A stretch of 64,000 nt of DNA from Flavobacteriales bacterium 34_180_T64 (lineage in GTDB: Bacteria > Bacteroidota > Bacteroidia > Flavobacteriales > Flavobacteriaceae). A program made the translations under genes and the position numbers. Below the pieces are notes generated by a model, which was not told where the DNA came from, made no database searches, and was given only the letters and a program-made list of their open reading frames with translations. The stretch is from assembly GCA_002162765.1 (NCBI GenBank), contig MAAR01000004.1, positions 310,001 to 374,000 of the forward strand. Reading direction: 5' to 3'. This document shows positions 16,802-25,002 of this stretch, piece by piece. The stretch's first letter is position 1. Every line of letters starts with the position of its first letter.

Positions 16802-17572
16802 CTATTCTTTGTAATGAACTTGCAATAATTGAGCTACAACACTAATAGCAATTTCTTTAGGTGCATTTCCCCCAAGGTCGATTCCAATAGGACAAACTAC
16901 GTTGCTCATACCTTCTTTGATATTTAAGTCGTTTATGAGCATATTATTAAATCGTACACGTTTTGTTTTGCTTCCTATAAGTCCTATATATTTAGTACCA
17001 TTTTGCAATGCCAATGAGATAACATCAAAATCTATTGCATGATCATGAGTTAATACCAAAACATAGCAATTAGTACTCCATCGTACGGCGTCCTTAAAGG
17101 TTTTAAAATCATTCGTATTTACAGAAATGGTCGTTATTGTCTTTGGTACATCTATTTTTGAAAACCAATCTTCACGTGAATCAATGAGATTTACTTTAAA
17201 TGGTGTATCGGCCAGTAGCTTGCATATTTCGACTCCAATGTGTCCGGCTCCAAACAAAAAAAGTTCTGGGGATTGATTCATAGGTTCTATAATTAATTCA
17301 ACTTTTCCACCGCAACATTGTTCAAATTCTGGCCCGAGTGTAAAGGTTAATTCAATAATTCTATTTTCATTTATTGCGGTGACAGCTTCATCAATGGCTT
17401 TAAATTCAAGTTTCCCTCCTCCTATTGTTCCATGAATCATTCCAGATTTAGTTACAATCATTCTTGATGACACCACACAAGGAGTCGAACCCAAACACTT
17501 AGTTACAGTTACTAGTGCAACAGGTTCTTGCTTTTCTTCATACTGTTGTAAGATGTCAATCCAATTCTGCAT
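16802..17572 (-). CDS. xdhC: xanthine dehydrogenase maturation factor XdhC
   Basis: 256 residues of the XdhC/CoxI family, which bind molybdenum cofactor, help sulfurate it and insert it into xanthine dehydrogenase. N-terminal domain: EPVALVTVTKCLGSTP and MIHGTIGGGKLE. C-terminal Rossmann domain: LFLFGAGHIGVEICKLL. CPIGIDLGGNAPKEIAISV is the usual end motif. It converges on the purine operon and sits on the opposite strand, so it has its own promoter, which I could not place. The function is well supported by the xdhA/xdhB neighbours. Confidence 0.92.
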   Translation of the reverse strand: MQNWIDILQQYEEKQEPVALVTVTKCLGSTPCVVSSRMIVTKSGMIHGTIGGGKLEFKAIDEAVTAINENRIIELTFTLGPEFEQCCGGKVELIIEPMNQSPELFLFGAGHIGVEICKLLADTPFKVNLIDSREDWFSKIDVPKTITTISVNTNDFKTFKDAVRWSTNCYVLVLTHDHAIDFDVISLALQNGTKYIGLIGSKTKRVRFNNMLINDLNIKEGMSNVVCPIGIDLGGNAPKEIAISVVAQLLQVHYKE

Positions 17573-17731
17573 AAATCATAAAATGACAATAAAAATAAGG
17601 CTTTTTTAGTTGAAACGATCTTCTCAAAAAAAGATGATTTATTCAAAATGATAACTTACCAATAATTGCGTAATTTTATTGTAAACTTTTAACGAGTTTT
17701 ACGTCTGATTAACTCACAAATAACAACACTT

Positions 17732-18067
17732 ATGGCAAAATCCTATTATGATCCAGCAGATCTAAGAAAATTCGGAAATATTACTGATTGGAGTGAAGAA
17801 CTAGGCACTAAATTTTTCGATTATTATAGTAAAGTATTTGAAGAAGGTGCGCTGTCTGCCCGTGAAAAATCATTAATTGCTTTAGCCGTTTCCCATGTTG
17901 TAAAATGCCCTTATTGTATTGATGCCTATAGTAAAGATGGCTTGCAACGGGGCATCACCAAGGAAGAAATGATGGAAGCTGTTCATGCTGGAGCTGCAAT
18001 TGAAAGTGGAGCAACGCTAGTACATGCGGTGCAAATGATGAATAAAGTCAATAAATTAGATATGTAA
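17732..18067 (+). CDS. AhpD-fold protein of the arsenosugar cluster
   Basis: 111 residues, a compact carboxymuconolactone decarboxylase/AhpD domain with a KCPYCIDAYSKDG redox motif. Its position 3 bases before arsS matches the small peroxidase-like protein that regularly accompanies arsenosugar biosynthesis genes. The catalytic role in the pathway is not established; a thiol or peroxide function is inferred from the CxxC. It is the first gene of an eight-gene operon. The 159 bases upstream hold no perfect TAnnTTTG box. Confidence 0.85.
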   Translation: MAKSYYDPADLRKFGNITDWSEELGTKFFDYYSKVFEEGALSAREKSLIALAVSHVVKCPYCIDAYSKDGLQRGITKEEMMEAVHAGAAIESGATLVHAVQMMNKVNKLDM

Positions 18068-18070
18068 TTA

Positions 18071-19126
18071 ATGGTAACAAAATCCCTAAAAAAGAGAGAA
18101 AGTGATTTAGCTAATAGTCATAGACAATTGGAAATTCTGTCAAATGGAATTTTCAAAAGCGGTGAATTGCCAAAATTCTCAGATAAAATTGCTGAAACCA
18201 ATCAATTACCTCTTCGTCCAAGAGCACTGGAAATCCTTCAAATAAATTTAGGTTACATGTGCAATCAAGTTTGTGAACATTGTCATGTGGATGCAGGTCC
18301 CGATCGAAAAGAAATTATGACTCGAGAAACCATGCAACATTGTTTAGAAGTTATTAAAAATACACGAGCCCATACTTTAGATCTTACTGGAGGTGCGCCT
18401 GAAATGAACCCAGATTTTAGATGGTTTGTAGAAGAGGCTGCAAAAGCTGGAATCAAAGATTTTATTGTCCGTTCTAATCTCACCATAATAAGAGCCAATA
18501 AGAAATATTATGATTTGCCTGAGTTCTTTAAAAAACACAATGTTCATGTTGTATCATCAATGCCACATTGGACTCGAGGGAAAACAGATAAACAACGAGG
18601 AGACGGAGTCTTTGACAAGTCAATTAAAGCTTTACAAGAATTAAACGCCATTGGTTACGGAATGCCAGATAGTGATCTCAAATTAGACTTGGTATATAAC
18701 CCATCTGGGGCGTTTTTACCTGGAGATCAAATGTCATTGGAAAAGGAATTTAAAAAAGCGCTAAAAGCTGATTTTGATATTCAATTTCATAATTTATACG
18801 CTATTACAAATTTACCAATAAGTCGTTTTTTAGATTATTTAATTGCTTCAGAAAATTATGAAGACTACATGTATGCGCTAGTTGACGCATACAATCCTGC
18901 TGCTGTTGAGAATGTAATGTGCACTAACACAATTTCAATAAGTTGGGATGGATGGCTATACGATTGTGATTTTAATCAAATGCTAGATCTTAAAGTTGAT
19001 AGTAAAGTAAAACATATCAAAGACTACAATGAAGAATTGCTTCAAAACAGAAATATAATAATCTCTCAACATTGCTACGGTTGCACTGCTGGGGCAGGAA
19101 GTAGTTGTCAAGGAAGCGTGGCCTAG
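18071..19126 (+). CDS. arsS: radical SAM enzyme ArsS, arsenosugar biosynthesis
   Basis: 351 residues. The 4Fe-4S cluster motif is CNQVCEHCHVDAGPDRKEIM (near residues 70-90), followed by DLTGGAPEMNP. The C-terminal auxiliary region is CYGCTAGAGSSCQG. These are hallmarks of ArsS, which adds a 5'-deoxyadenosyl group to dimethylarsinous acid. Some homologues use selenocysteine in the C-terminal region; here the residues are Cys. It lies between the AhpD-like gene and the rhodanese gene with gaps of 1-3 bases, so translation is tightly coupled. Confidence 0.92.
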   Translation: MVTKSLKKRESDLANSHRQLEILSNGIFKSGELPKFSDKIAETNQLPLRPRALEILQINLGYMCNQVCEHCHVDAGPDRKEIMTRETMQHCLEVIKNTRAHTLDLTGGAPEMNPDFRWFVEEAAKAGIKDFIVRSNLTIIRANKKYYDLPEFFKKHNVHVVSSMPHWTRGKTDKQRGDGVFDKSIKALQELNAIGYGMPDSDLKLDLVYNPSGAFLPGDQMSLEKEFKKALKADFDIQFHNLYAITNLPISRFLDYLIASENYEDYMYALVDAYNPAAVENVMCTNTISISWDGWLYDCDFNQMLDLKVDSKVKHIKDYNEELLQNRNIIISQHCYGCTAGAGSSCQGSVA

Positions 19127-19127
19127 T

Positions 19128-19622
19128 ATGAAACAAATTATCTACATATCATTATTTTTAGCGGCTTCTTTTGTACAAGCACAAGAAACACTTTCTGATG
19201 TTTTAAATACGTATAACAATAAAACGGTTCCTTATATTTCCGTTCCTGAATTGGCTATGCCAAAAACGAATACGATTGTTTTGGATTCTAGGGAACAGAG
19301 TGAGTTTGATGTGAGTCATCTTAAAAATGCTCTTTTTGTGGGATATACTAATTTCAATTTGGAACAAGTTATTGATATAATACCAAATAAAGATTCAAAA
19401 ATTGTTGTGTATTGCTCATTAGGCATACGATCTGAAGACACCGCTGAAAAACTTCTAAAAGCTGGATATACTAACGTATTTAATCTTTACGGGGGTATTT
19501 TTGAATGGAAAAACAAGGGACTATCAGTCTATGATAAAAACGAAAAAGAAACAGAGAATGTTCATGTTTGTAATTCACTATGGAGCAAATGGCTTATAAA
19601 AGGGAATAAAATTTATGACTAA
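19128..19622 (+). CDS. exported rhodanese-domain protein
   Basis: 164 residues with a signal peptide (MKQIIYISLFLAASFVQAQE) and one rhodanese domain: VLDSREQSEFDVSHLKNA, then active-site loop VVYCSLGIRSEDTAEKL with Cys, and NLYGGIFEWKNKG. It should bind sulfur or another oxyanion-like group in the periplasm; an arsenic-related role is inferred from the operon only. It overlaps the following glycosyltransferase gene by 8 bases. Confidence 0.85.
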   Translation: MKQIIYISLFLAASFVQAQETLSDVLNTYNNKTVPYISVPELAMPKTNTIVLDSREQSEFDVSHLKNALFVGYTNFNLEQVIDIIPNKDSKIVVYCSLGIRSEDTAEKLLKAGYTNVFNLYGGIFEWKNKGLSVYDKNEKETENVHVCNSLWSKWLIKGNKIYD

Positions 19623-20244
19623 AACACTGCTAATTGTTTTTGTTAAAAACATAAAACTAGGTAAAGTAAAAACTCGTCTTGCAAAGACCATCGGTAATCA
19701 AGCTGCATTTGAGGTTTATAGTGAGCTCGTTAAAATAACTGAGAACGTGACAGAACACATCGACATCGATAAACGTATTTATTTCTCCGATGCTATTGTA
19801 GATTCAAAATGGAAAAACCATTATAAAACAGTTCAAAATGGCGAAGATCTCGGGCAACGTATGCAGAATGCTTTTAATAAAGGATTTGAAGATGGTTATG
19901 ATCATATTGTTTTAATTGGTTCTGATCTTCCAGAAATAAATTCAGAACATATAAAAAATGGCTTGAAGGCTTTAGTAAATTCTGATGTCGTATTTGGACC
20001 TGCCGAAGATGGCGGTTATTATCTGATAGGACTATCCAATATGCAAGATTTTATTTTCACGGACAAACCCTGGAGTCAATCTAATTTATTAAACGTTACA
20101 TTAAAACAGTTAAAAGAAAAAAACTTAACTTATACTTTACTTGAAACCTTAAACGATATTGATACTTATGAAGATCTTATAGCTTCAAATTTCTATAATT
20201 CAAATACTAAGTTAAAACAGAGAATACAACAAATAAATGATTAA
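19615..20244 (+). CDS. arsenosugar-cluster glycosyltransferase (TIGR04282 type)
   Basis: 209 residues of a nucleotide-sugar transferase-like fold. The start TLLIVFVKNIKLGKVKTRLA and the core VLIGSDLPEI, VFGPAEDGGYYLIGL fit the family I know as TIGR04282, which is named for arsenosugar biosynthesis. The protein is cytosolic. It probably builds or transfers a sugar onto the arsenoribose, but the step has not been shown. It overlaps its neighbours by 8 bases on both sides. Confidence 0.85.
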   Translation: MTKTLLIVFVKNIKLGKVKTRLAKTIGNQAAFEVYSELVKITENVTEHIDIDKRIYFSDAIVDSKWKNHYKTVQNGEDLGQRMQNAFNKGFEDGYDHIVLIGSDLPEINSEHIKNGLKALVNSDVVFGPAEDGGYYLIGLSNMQDFIFTDKPWSQSNLLNVTLKQLKEKNLTYTLLETLNDIDTYEDLIASNFYNSNTKLKQRIQQIND

Positions 20245-21049
20245 ACTTATTAACGAAACCACAGAATATCTACTAGACAAAGGATTTGAAAATCCAGAAA
20301 TTGGAATTATTTTAGGAACAGGTTTAGGGCAACTTATTCAAGAGATAGATATCATAAAAGAAGTCAGCTATAATCACATTCCAAATTTTCCAACGGCAAC
20401 GGTAGAATTTCACAAAGGAAAATTAATCTTTGGTATCCTTGCTGGAAAAAATGTAATTGTTATGCAAGGTAGGTTTCACTTATATGAAGGGTATTCGCTT
20501 CAAGATGTAACTTACCCCGTACGTGTAATGGAAAAATTAGGCATTAAAACGCTTTTAGTATCCAATGCCTCAGGAGCAATAAATTTAAACTTCAAAAAAG
20601 GTGAATTAATGCTAATTGAAGACCACATCAATCTTCAAGGAAGTTCGCCATTAGCTTTTAAAGGTGTAGAAACATTAGGTGAACGTTTTGTGGATATGAG
20701 CGAGCCATATAGCACTACCATAAACTCAAGATTTAAAGATATTGCTACAGCACACAATATTAAATTACACAAAGGTGTTTACGCAAGTGTAGTCGGACCA
20801 CAATTAGAAACTAAGGCAGAATATAGAATGCTTAAAATAATTGGTGCAGATGCTGTTGGAATGAGTACAGTTCCAGAGATTATAGTTGCCAATCATTTAA
20901 AATTAAATGTTGCTGCGGTGTCAGTTTTGACAGATGAATGCGACCCAAACAACTTGAAACCTGTTAATATTTCAGAAATCATTGCTATGGCGGCTAAAGC
21001 AGAGCCAGAAATGATTACATTATTTAAAGAATTAATAAAAACAATTTAA
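20237..21049 (+). CDS. purine nucleoside phosphorylase
   Basis: 270 residues, trimeric PNP type: ILGTGLGQLI, GRFHLYEGYS, VSNASGAIN, EDHINLQGSSPL, the VVGPQLETKAEYRM loop and SVLTDECDPNNL. It phosphorolyses purine nucleosides. In the arsenosugar operon it may remove adenine from the deoxyadenosyl-arsenical made by ArsS, leaving an arsenoribose; that link is inference. It could equally feed salvage or the purine catabolic block upstream. A REP-like repeat begins 2 bases after the stop and splits the operon. Confidence 0.9.
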   Translation: MIKLINETTEYLLDKGFENPEIGIILGTGLGQLIQEIDIIKEVSYNHIPNFPTATVEFHKGKLIFGILAGKNVIVMQGRFHLYEGYSLQDVTYPVRVMEKLGIKTLLVSNASGAINLNFKKGELMLIEDHINLQGSSPLAFKGVETLGERFVDMSEPYSTTINSRFKDIATAHNIKLHKGVYASVVGPQLETKAEYRMLKIIGADAVGMSTVPEIIVANHLKLNVAAVSVLTDECDPNNLKPVNISEIIAMAAKAEPEMITLFKELIKTI

Positions 21050-21050
21050 C

Positions 21051-21118
21051 GTCATTCCGAACGAAGCGAAGGAATCTCATCAAAAGATTGCCACCTCATT
21101 TCATTCCTCGCAATGACA
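21051..21118. repeat. REP-like palindromic repeat, copy C
   Basis: Left end GTCATTCCGAACGAAGCGAA with GGAATCTC (the half-type of copy B); right end GATTGCCAC followed by CCTCGCAATGACA (the half-type of copy A). It is therefore a mixed copy. It lies between the PNP and arsM genes, inside the arsenosugar operon. Confidence 0.85.
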
Positions 21119-21149
21119 CAAAAGAACAACCGTTTAATGTCTAAAATCT

Positions 21150-22121
21150 ATGGATAATTATTTAGAAACCACGCACCACGTTTATAAAGAAGCTGCATTA
21201 ACTCCAGATGTTGGTTTATGTTGTACAACAAATCCTATTTGGGAACTCCCTGGTTTAAAAATTCCAAAAATCATGCAGGAAATGAATTATGGGTGTGGAA
21301 GTACAGTTCATGCGCGTGATTTAACAAATAATCCGAAAATGCTTTATGTTGGTGTTGGAGGTGGTATGGAATTATTGCAATTCGCTTATTTCAATCGCCA
21401 AAAAAATGGCGTCATTGGAATTGATGTTGTAGATGAAATGCTAGAAGCTTCAAGAAAAAATTTCATTGAGGCTGAGGCACAAAACCCATGGTTTAAAAGT
21501 GAATTCGTAGACTTAAAAAAAGGAGATGCTATGCATCTTCCTGTGGAGGACAATAGTATTGATGTTGCAGCTCAAAACTGCTTATTTAATATTTTTAAGG
21601 CTGATGATTTAAAGAAAGCAATTGCCGAAATGTATCGTGTTTTAAAACCTCACGGACGGTTAGTAATGAGTGATCCTACTTGCGAGCAACCCATGAATGA
21701 CAATCTTAGAAATGACGATCGCCTTAGAGCACTTTGTTTAAGCGGAAGTTTACCAATAGCAGATTATGTAAAAATGTTAACCGATGCTGGATTTGGAACC
21801 ATTGAAATTCGAGCGAGAAAACCATATCGTATTCTTGATCCTAAACACTATGACACAGAAGAATTGATCTATATTGAATCTATAGAAGTCGCGGCCATTA
21901 AAGATCCTATGCCAGCTGATGGACCATGTATTTTTACAGGTAAAGCTGCTATTTACTTTGGAGAAGACGATTTTGTAGATGATAATGCTGGCCATATTTT
22001 ACTAAAAAATCAACCCCTCGCCATCTGTGATAAAACGGCAGGCGCTTTGGCGGCATTAAATAGAGATGATATTTTTATAAGTGAATCAACATATCATTAT
22101 GATGGGGGTGGATGTTGCTAG
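21150..22121 (+). CDS. arsM: arsenite methyltransferase ArsM, arsenosugar type
   Basis: 323 residues, SAM-dependent methyltransferase with motif I LYVGVGGGMELLQFAY, then GIDVVDEML and the post-motif AAQNCLFNIF. Cysteines suited to bind As(III) are in VGLCCTTN, NYGCGS and DPTCEQP; the C-terminus ends in DGGGCC. It methylates arsenite to the dimethylated substrate of ArsS. It follows the PNP gene and repeat C and precedes the DUF547 gene. The arsenosugar subtype is judged from context and the N-terminal Cys pair. Confidence 0.9.
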   Translation: MDNYLETTHHVYKEAALTPDVGLCCTTNPIWELPGLKIPKIMQEMNYGCGSTVHARDLTNNPKMLYVGVGGGMELLQFAYFNRQKNGVIGIDVVDEMLEASRKNFIEAEAQNPWFKSEFVDLKKGDAMHLPVEDNSIDVAAQNCLFNIFKADDLKKAIAEMYRVLKPHGRLVMSDPTCEQPMNDNLRNDDRLRALCLSGSLPIADYVKMLTDAGFGTIEIRARKPYRILDPKHYDTEELIYIESIEVAAIKDPMPADGPCIFTGKAAIYFGEDDFVDDNAGHILLKNQPLAICDKTAGALAALNRDDIFISESTYHYDGGGCC

Positions 22122-22167
22122 TAAAAATAATGTCTAATAAGTCAAGATTTGTAAACCAAAATATACA

Positions 22168-23061
22168 ATGAAGCATCTATCCTTTTTAACAATTGTAATG
22201 TTGTTTTCGTCGTGCTGTAGTGCAAAACAAGCTATCGAGAATACTATTTCGGAAAACACAAAATCAGAACTTGTCGTAAAAGCAACTATAGTTGAATCAG
22301 ATTTACAAGAGGACGTTTTTTCAGGAGAACTAATCAATATTTCTAATGAAGAGAACGAATTAATTCTTAAAGTAGTTGAAGTTGAGCTTATCGAAAATCA
22401 AGAATCGAGTTCTAAAGAGGCATTTGATCATTCCACTTGGGATGCATTATTAAAAACTTATGTTTCTGAACAAGGGAATGTAAATTATAAAGAGCTAAAA
22501 GCTGAACGATCTAAAATCACCAATTATATTACTGAACTTTCTAATAATATACCTAAAGATTCATGGTCTACTAATGATAAAATGGCCTACTGGATAAATG
22601 CATATAATGCAATGACCGTAGATTTAATTCTAAGAAATTATCCTTTAAAAAGCATAAAGGATATTGAAAAACCCTGGGAACAAAGACTATGGAAGCTCCA
22701 TAACAAATGGTATAACTTAGACGAAATCGAACACCAGATACTTCGCAAAATGAATGATCCTCGTATACATTTTGGGATTGTTTGCGCTTCGGTATCTTGT
22801 CCAAAACTCCAAAACGAAGCATTTATCGCTTCAAAATTGGATGATCAGTTAACGCATGCAACTAGAACTTTTTTAGCTGACACTAATGAAAATAGTCTTT
22901 CAGAAAACAGTTTGAAACTCTCGAAAATCTTTAAGTGGTTTGCTAAAGATTTTAAGCAAAATGGGACGCTGATTGAATTTTTGAATACCTATACAGATAT
23001 TACCATTTCAGAACAGGCGAAAAAAAATTATAAAGACTACAATTGGAATTTAAATGACTAA
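22168..23061 (+). CDS. DUF547 lipoprotein of the arsenosugar cluster
   Basis: 297 residues. The N-terminus is a lipoprotein signal (MKHLSFLTIVMLFSSC) and residues ~85-297 are a DUF547 domain: KMAYWINAYNAMTVDLIL, the Pro-Trp segment IEKPWEQRLW, and HFGIVCASVSCPKL with a conserved Cys pair. The biochemical role of DUF547 is not known to me. It sits between arsM and the last glycosyltransferase, overlapping the latter by 8 bases, so it belongs to the operon. Location is likely the outer or inner membrane, facing the periplasm. Confidence 0.82.
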   Translation: MKHLSFLTIVMLFSSCCSAKQAIENTISENTKSELVVKATIVESDLQEDVFSGELINISNEENELILKVVEVELIENQESSSKEAFDHSTWDALLKTYVSEQGNVNYKELKAERSKITNYITELSNNIPKDSWSTNDKMAYWINAYNAMTVDLILRNYPLKSIKDIEKPWEQRLWKLHNKWYNLDEIEHQILRKMNDPRIHFGIVCASVSCPKLQNEAFIASKLDDQLTHATRTFLADTNENSLSENSLKLSKIFKWFAKDFKQNGTLIEFLNTYTDITISEQAKKNYKDYNWNLND

Positions 23062-23746
23062 AATTTCAGTCATCATACCGACTCTTAATGAAGCAGAGCA
23101 AATAACTGTCCTATTACAACATATTATTTCAAATTCAAATCAGAGCACTATTGTAGAAATTATAGTTGTAGATGGAGGAAGTAGTGATGCTACGCAATCC
23201 ATTGTAAGCCAAATTGAAGCTTGTATACTTCTAACATCGGAAAAAGGTCGTGCCAAACAAATGAATTTAGGAGCTAAATATGCAACTGGTGATGTTCTTT
23301 ACTTTTTACATGCCGATTCCTTTCCTCCTAAAGATTTCGATCAATATATTATTGATGAAATTACCAAAGGCAATCAGGCCGGATGTTTCAGGATGCAATT
23401 TGATCATTCACACTGGTGGTTACGTTTAGCAAGTTGGCTAACACAATTTAGATGGCGCGCATGTAGAGGTGGTGACCAAAGTCAATTTATAGCAAAACCA
23501 TTATTTGAATCCTTAGGTGGTTTTGACGAAAAATTCATCATCTATGAAGACAATGACTTAATTAATAAATTGTATGCCAAAAACGAGTTTGTTGTTATTC
23601 AGAAAAAAATAACGACTTCGGCTAGATGTTATGAAAAAAATGGGATTTGGAAGCTGCAATATCACTTTTGGGCCATTTATGTTAAAAAGTGGTTCGGAGC
23701 TTCAGCTGAAAACTTACATCAATACTATAAGCAACATGTTTCTTAA
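23054..23746 (+). CDS. arsenosugar-cluster glycosyltransferase, family 2 (TIGR04283 type)
   Basis: 230 residues, GT-A fold: KISVIIPTLNEAEQITVLL at the start, VDGGSSDAT, the metal-site segment FLHADSFPP and FIIYEDNDL. It fits the second glycosyltransferase family linked with arsenosugar operons (TIGR04283). It probably attaches a polar aglycone or lipid to the arsenosugar; the acceptor is unknown. It ends the operon and overlaps the convergent Omp85-like gene by 4 bases. Confidence 0.85.
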   Translation: MTKISVIIPTLNEAEQITVLLQHIISNSNQSTIVEIIVVDGGSSDATQSIVSQIEACILLTSEKGRAKQMNLGAKYATGDVLYFLHADSFPPKDFDQYIIDEITKGNQAGCFRMQFDHSHWWLRLASWLTQFRWRACRGGDQSQFIAKPLFESLGGFDEKFIIYEDNDLINKLYAKNEFVVIQKKITTSARCYEKNGIWKLQYHFWAIYVKKWFGASAENLHQYYKQHVS

Positions 23747-25002
23747 AAATACTGTCCAATACCAAAAACAAATCCGCTAGCTCCATTTTTAGTAATGCCA
23801 TAACCATAATCAATTCTAAAAATAGCTTTGAATATTTTTTTATGCATGAATCTCAATCCTAGTCCAGGATAAACTCTTACGCTTTCAGCTTTAAAAAAAT
23901 CATCGAATTCCCCGCCAGGATTCCGCCAGCTCCCAGCATCAACAAAGGCATTTCCTTGTAATACAAACCAACCTTTCTCGAGCAATGTTTCTCTGTATTC
24001 AGTATTTAACACTATAGAACCAGTACCTCTATCTATCCTATTTCCAACACCTCTAATATTCAGGTTATTGTCAACAGAAAAAGGTGCAAATGGCGAATCA
24101 TTGTTAGACGATAAGCCCAAACGCAATCTGCTTGCCCAATTACCCTTCGTCCCTACTCTTTTGAAATATGAAAAGTCATTCCAACCAATTAAAAATTCTG
24201 GTAATACGTCATCATTGGTTGTTACATATTGTAAATTCAGCGTACTTTTAATTCCAGTTACATATTGATAATTAAAATCTAAATTATTGTACTCATAAAT
24301 TCCTTTATACATTATTTTCTTGGCATCCAATTCTAATGGTACTTCAGGATCTGTAGCTCCAAATTTATAGGTGTAATCTTCTGTAAAAAAATTAACGCCT
24401 AGCTCAAATCTATTTTGAAAATTATGCTCGTAAAGTGCTAATATTTCAAAAGAGGTATTATTATATTTATAATTAGCAATATCATTTTCGAAAAACACGG
24501 GTTCTTGAGTTGTTAAATCTTGATAGTTTAAAGCGAGTCCAAATTGCTTATTAAATAAATAGGGCGCTTTAAAATTAACGCCATACGAGTTATAAATATC
24601 TTTCTGATAGTAGCCTCCAAAAATCATGTTCTGTCCTAATAAATTAAACTCATAAAGCCCTAATTTATAAGCAAACTCTCCATCATTAGATGTGTAAACA
24701 TTTGCGGATGGTATGATCGTAAAATTCTCTACGATTTGGTAAATCACTTTATATGCATCTCCTTGCAAATACGCTACCTCAAAACTAGCTTGTGCAACTG
24801 CAGGCAACCGTTTTAATCGCTTAATATCAGACTCCAATAAAACGGAATCCAACAGTGAGCCTGAGGACATTGAGGCAATTTTTTTCACAAAAGAAGTCTT
24901 CAGTTTTTTATTCCCTTGCACATGTACTTCGGCAACTACGGCTTCTTGTGTAAACCCATACATTACAAAAAACAAAAAAAAACTTATAGTCAAAAATTTC
25001 AT
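23743..25002 (-). CDS. Omp85-family outer-membrane protein with a short POTRA region
   Basis: 419 residues: signal peptide to about residue 18 (FFVMYGFTQEA), one POTRA-like region (VHVQGNKKLKTSFVKKIA) and a C-terminal barrel of surface-antigen type. The barrel has NIRGVGNRIDRGTGSIVLN and a last strand ending GFVFGIGQYF. It is much shorter than BamA, with one POTRA instead of five, so it is probably a TamA/patatin-barrel-like small Omp85. It is coupled by ATGA overlap to the upstream glycosidase-like lipoprotein gene, suggesting a joint envelope function. Confidence 0.8.
   Translation of the reverse strand: MKFLTISFFLFFVMYGFTQEAVVAEVHVQGNKKLKTSFVKKIASMSSGSLLDSVLLESDIKRLKRLPAVAQASFEVAYLQGDAYKVIYQIVENFTIIPSANVYTSNDGEFAYKLGLYEFNLLGQNMIFGGYYQKDIYNSYGVNFKAPYLFNKQFGLALNYQDLTTQEPVFFENDIANYKYNNTSFEILALYEHNFQNRFELGVNFFTEDYTYKFGATDPEVPLELDAKKIMYKGIYEYNNLDFNYQYVTGIKSTLNLQYVTTNDDVLPEFLIGWNDFSYFKRVGTKGNWASRLRLGLSSNNDSPFAPFSVDNNLNIRGVGNRIDRGTGSIVLNTEYRETLLEKGWFVLQGNAFVDAGSWRNPGGEFDDFFKAESVRVYPGLGLRFMHKKIFKAIFRIDYGYGITKNGASGFVFGIGQYF

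Noticed and set aside
1584-17572. Genomic island integrated at tRNA-Phe containing the purine genes
   Set aside because: I found no second copy of the tRNA 3' end, no integrase and no change in base composition by eye. Only the smaller 1990-5605 segment has suggestive flanks, reported as a weak finding.
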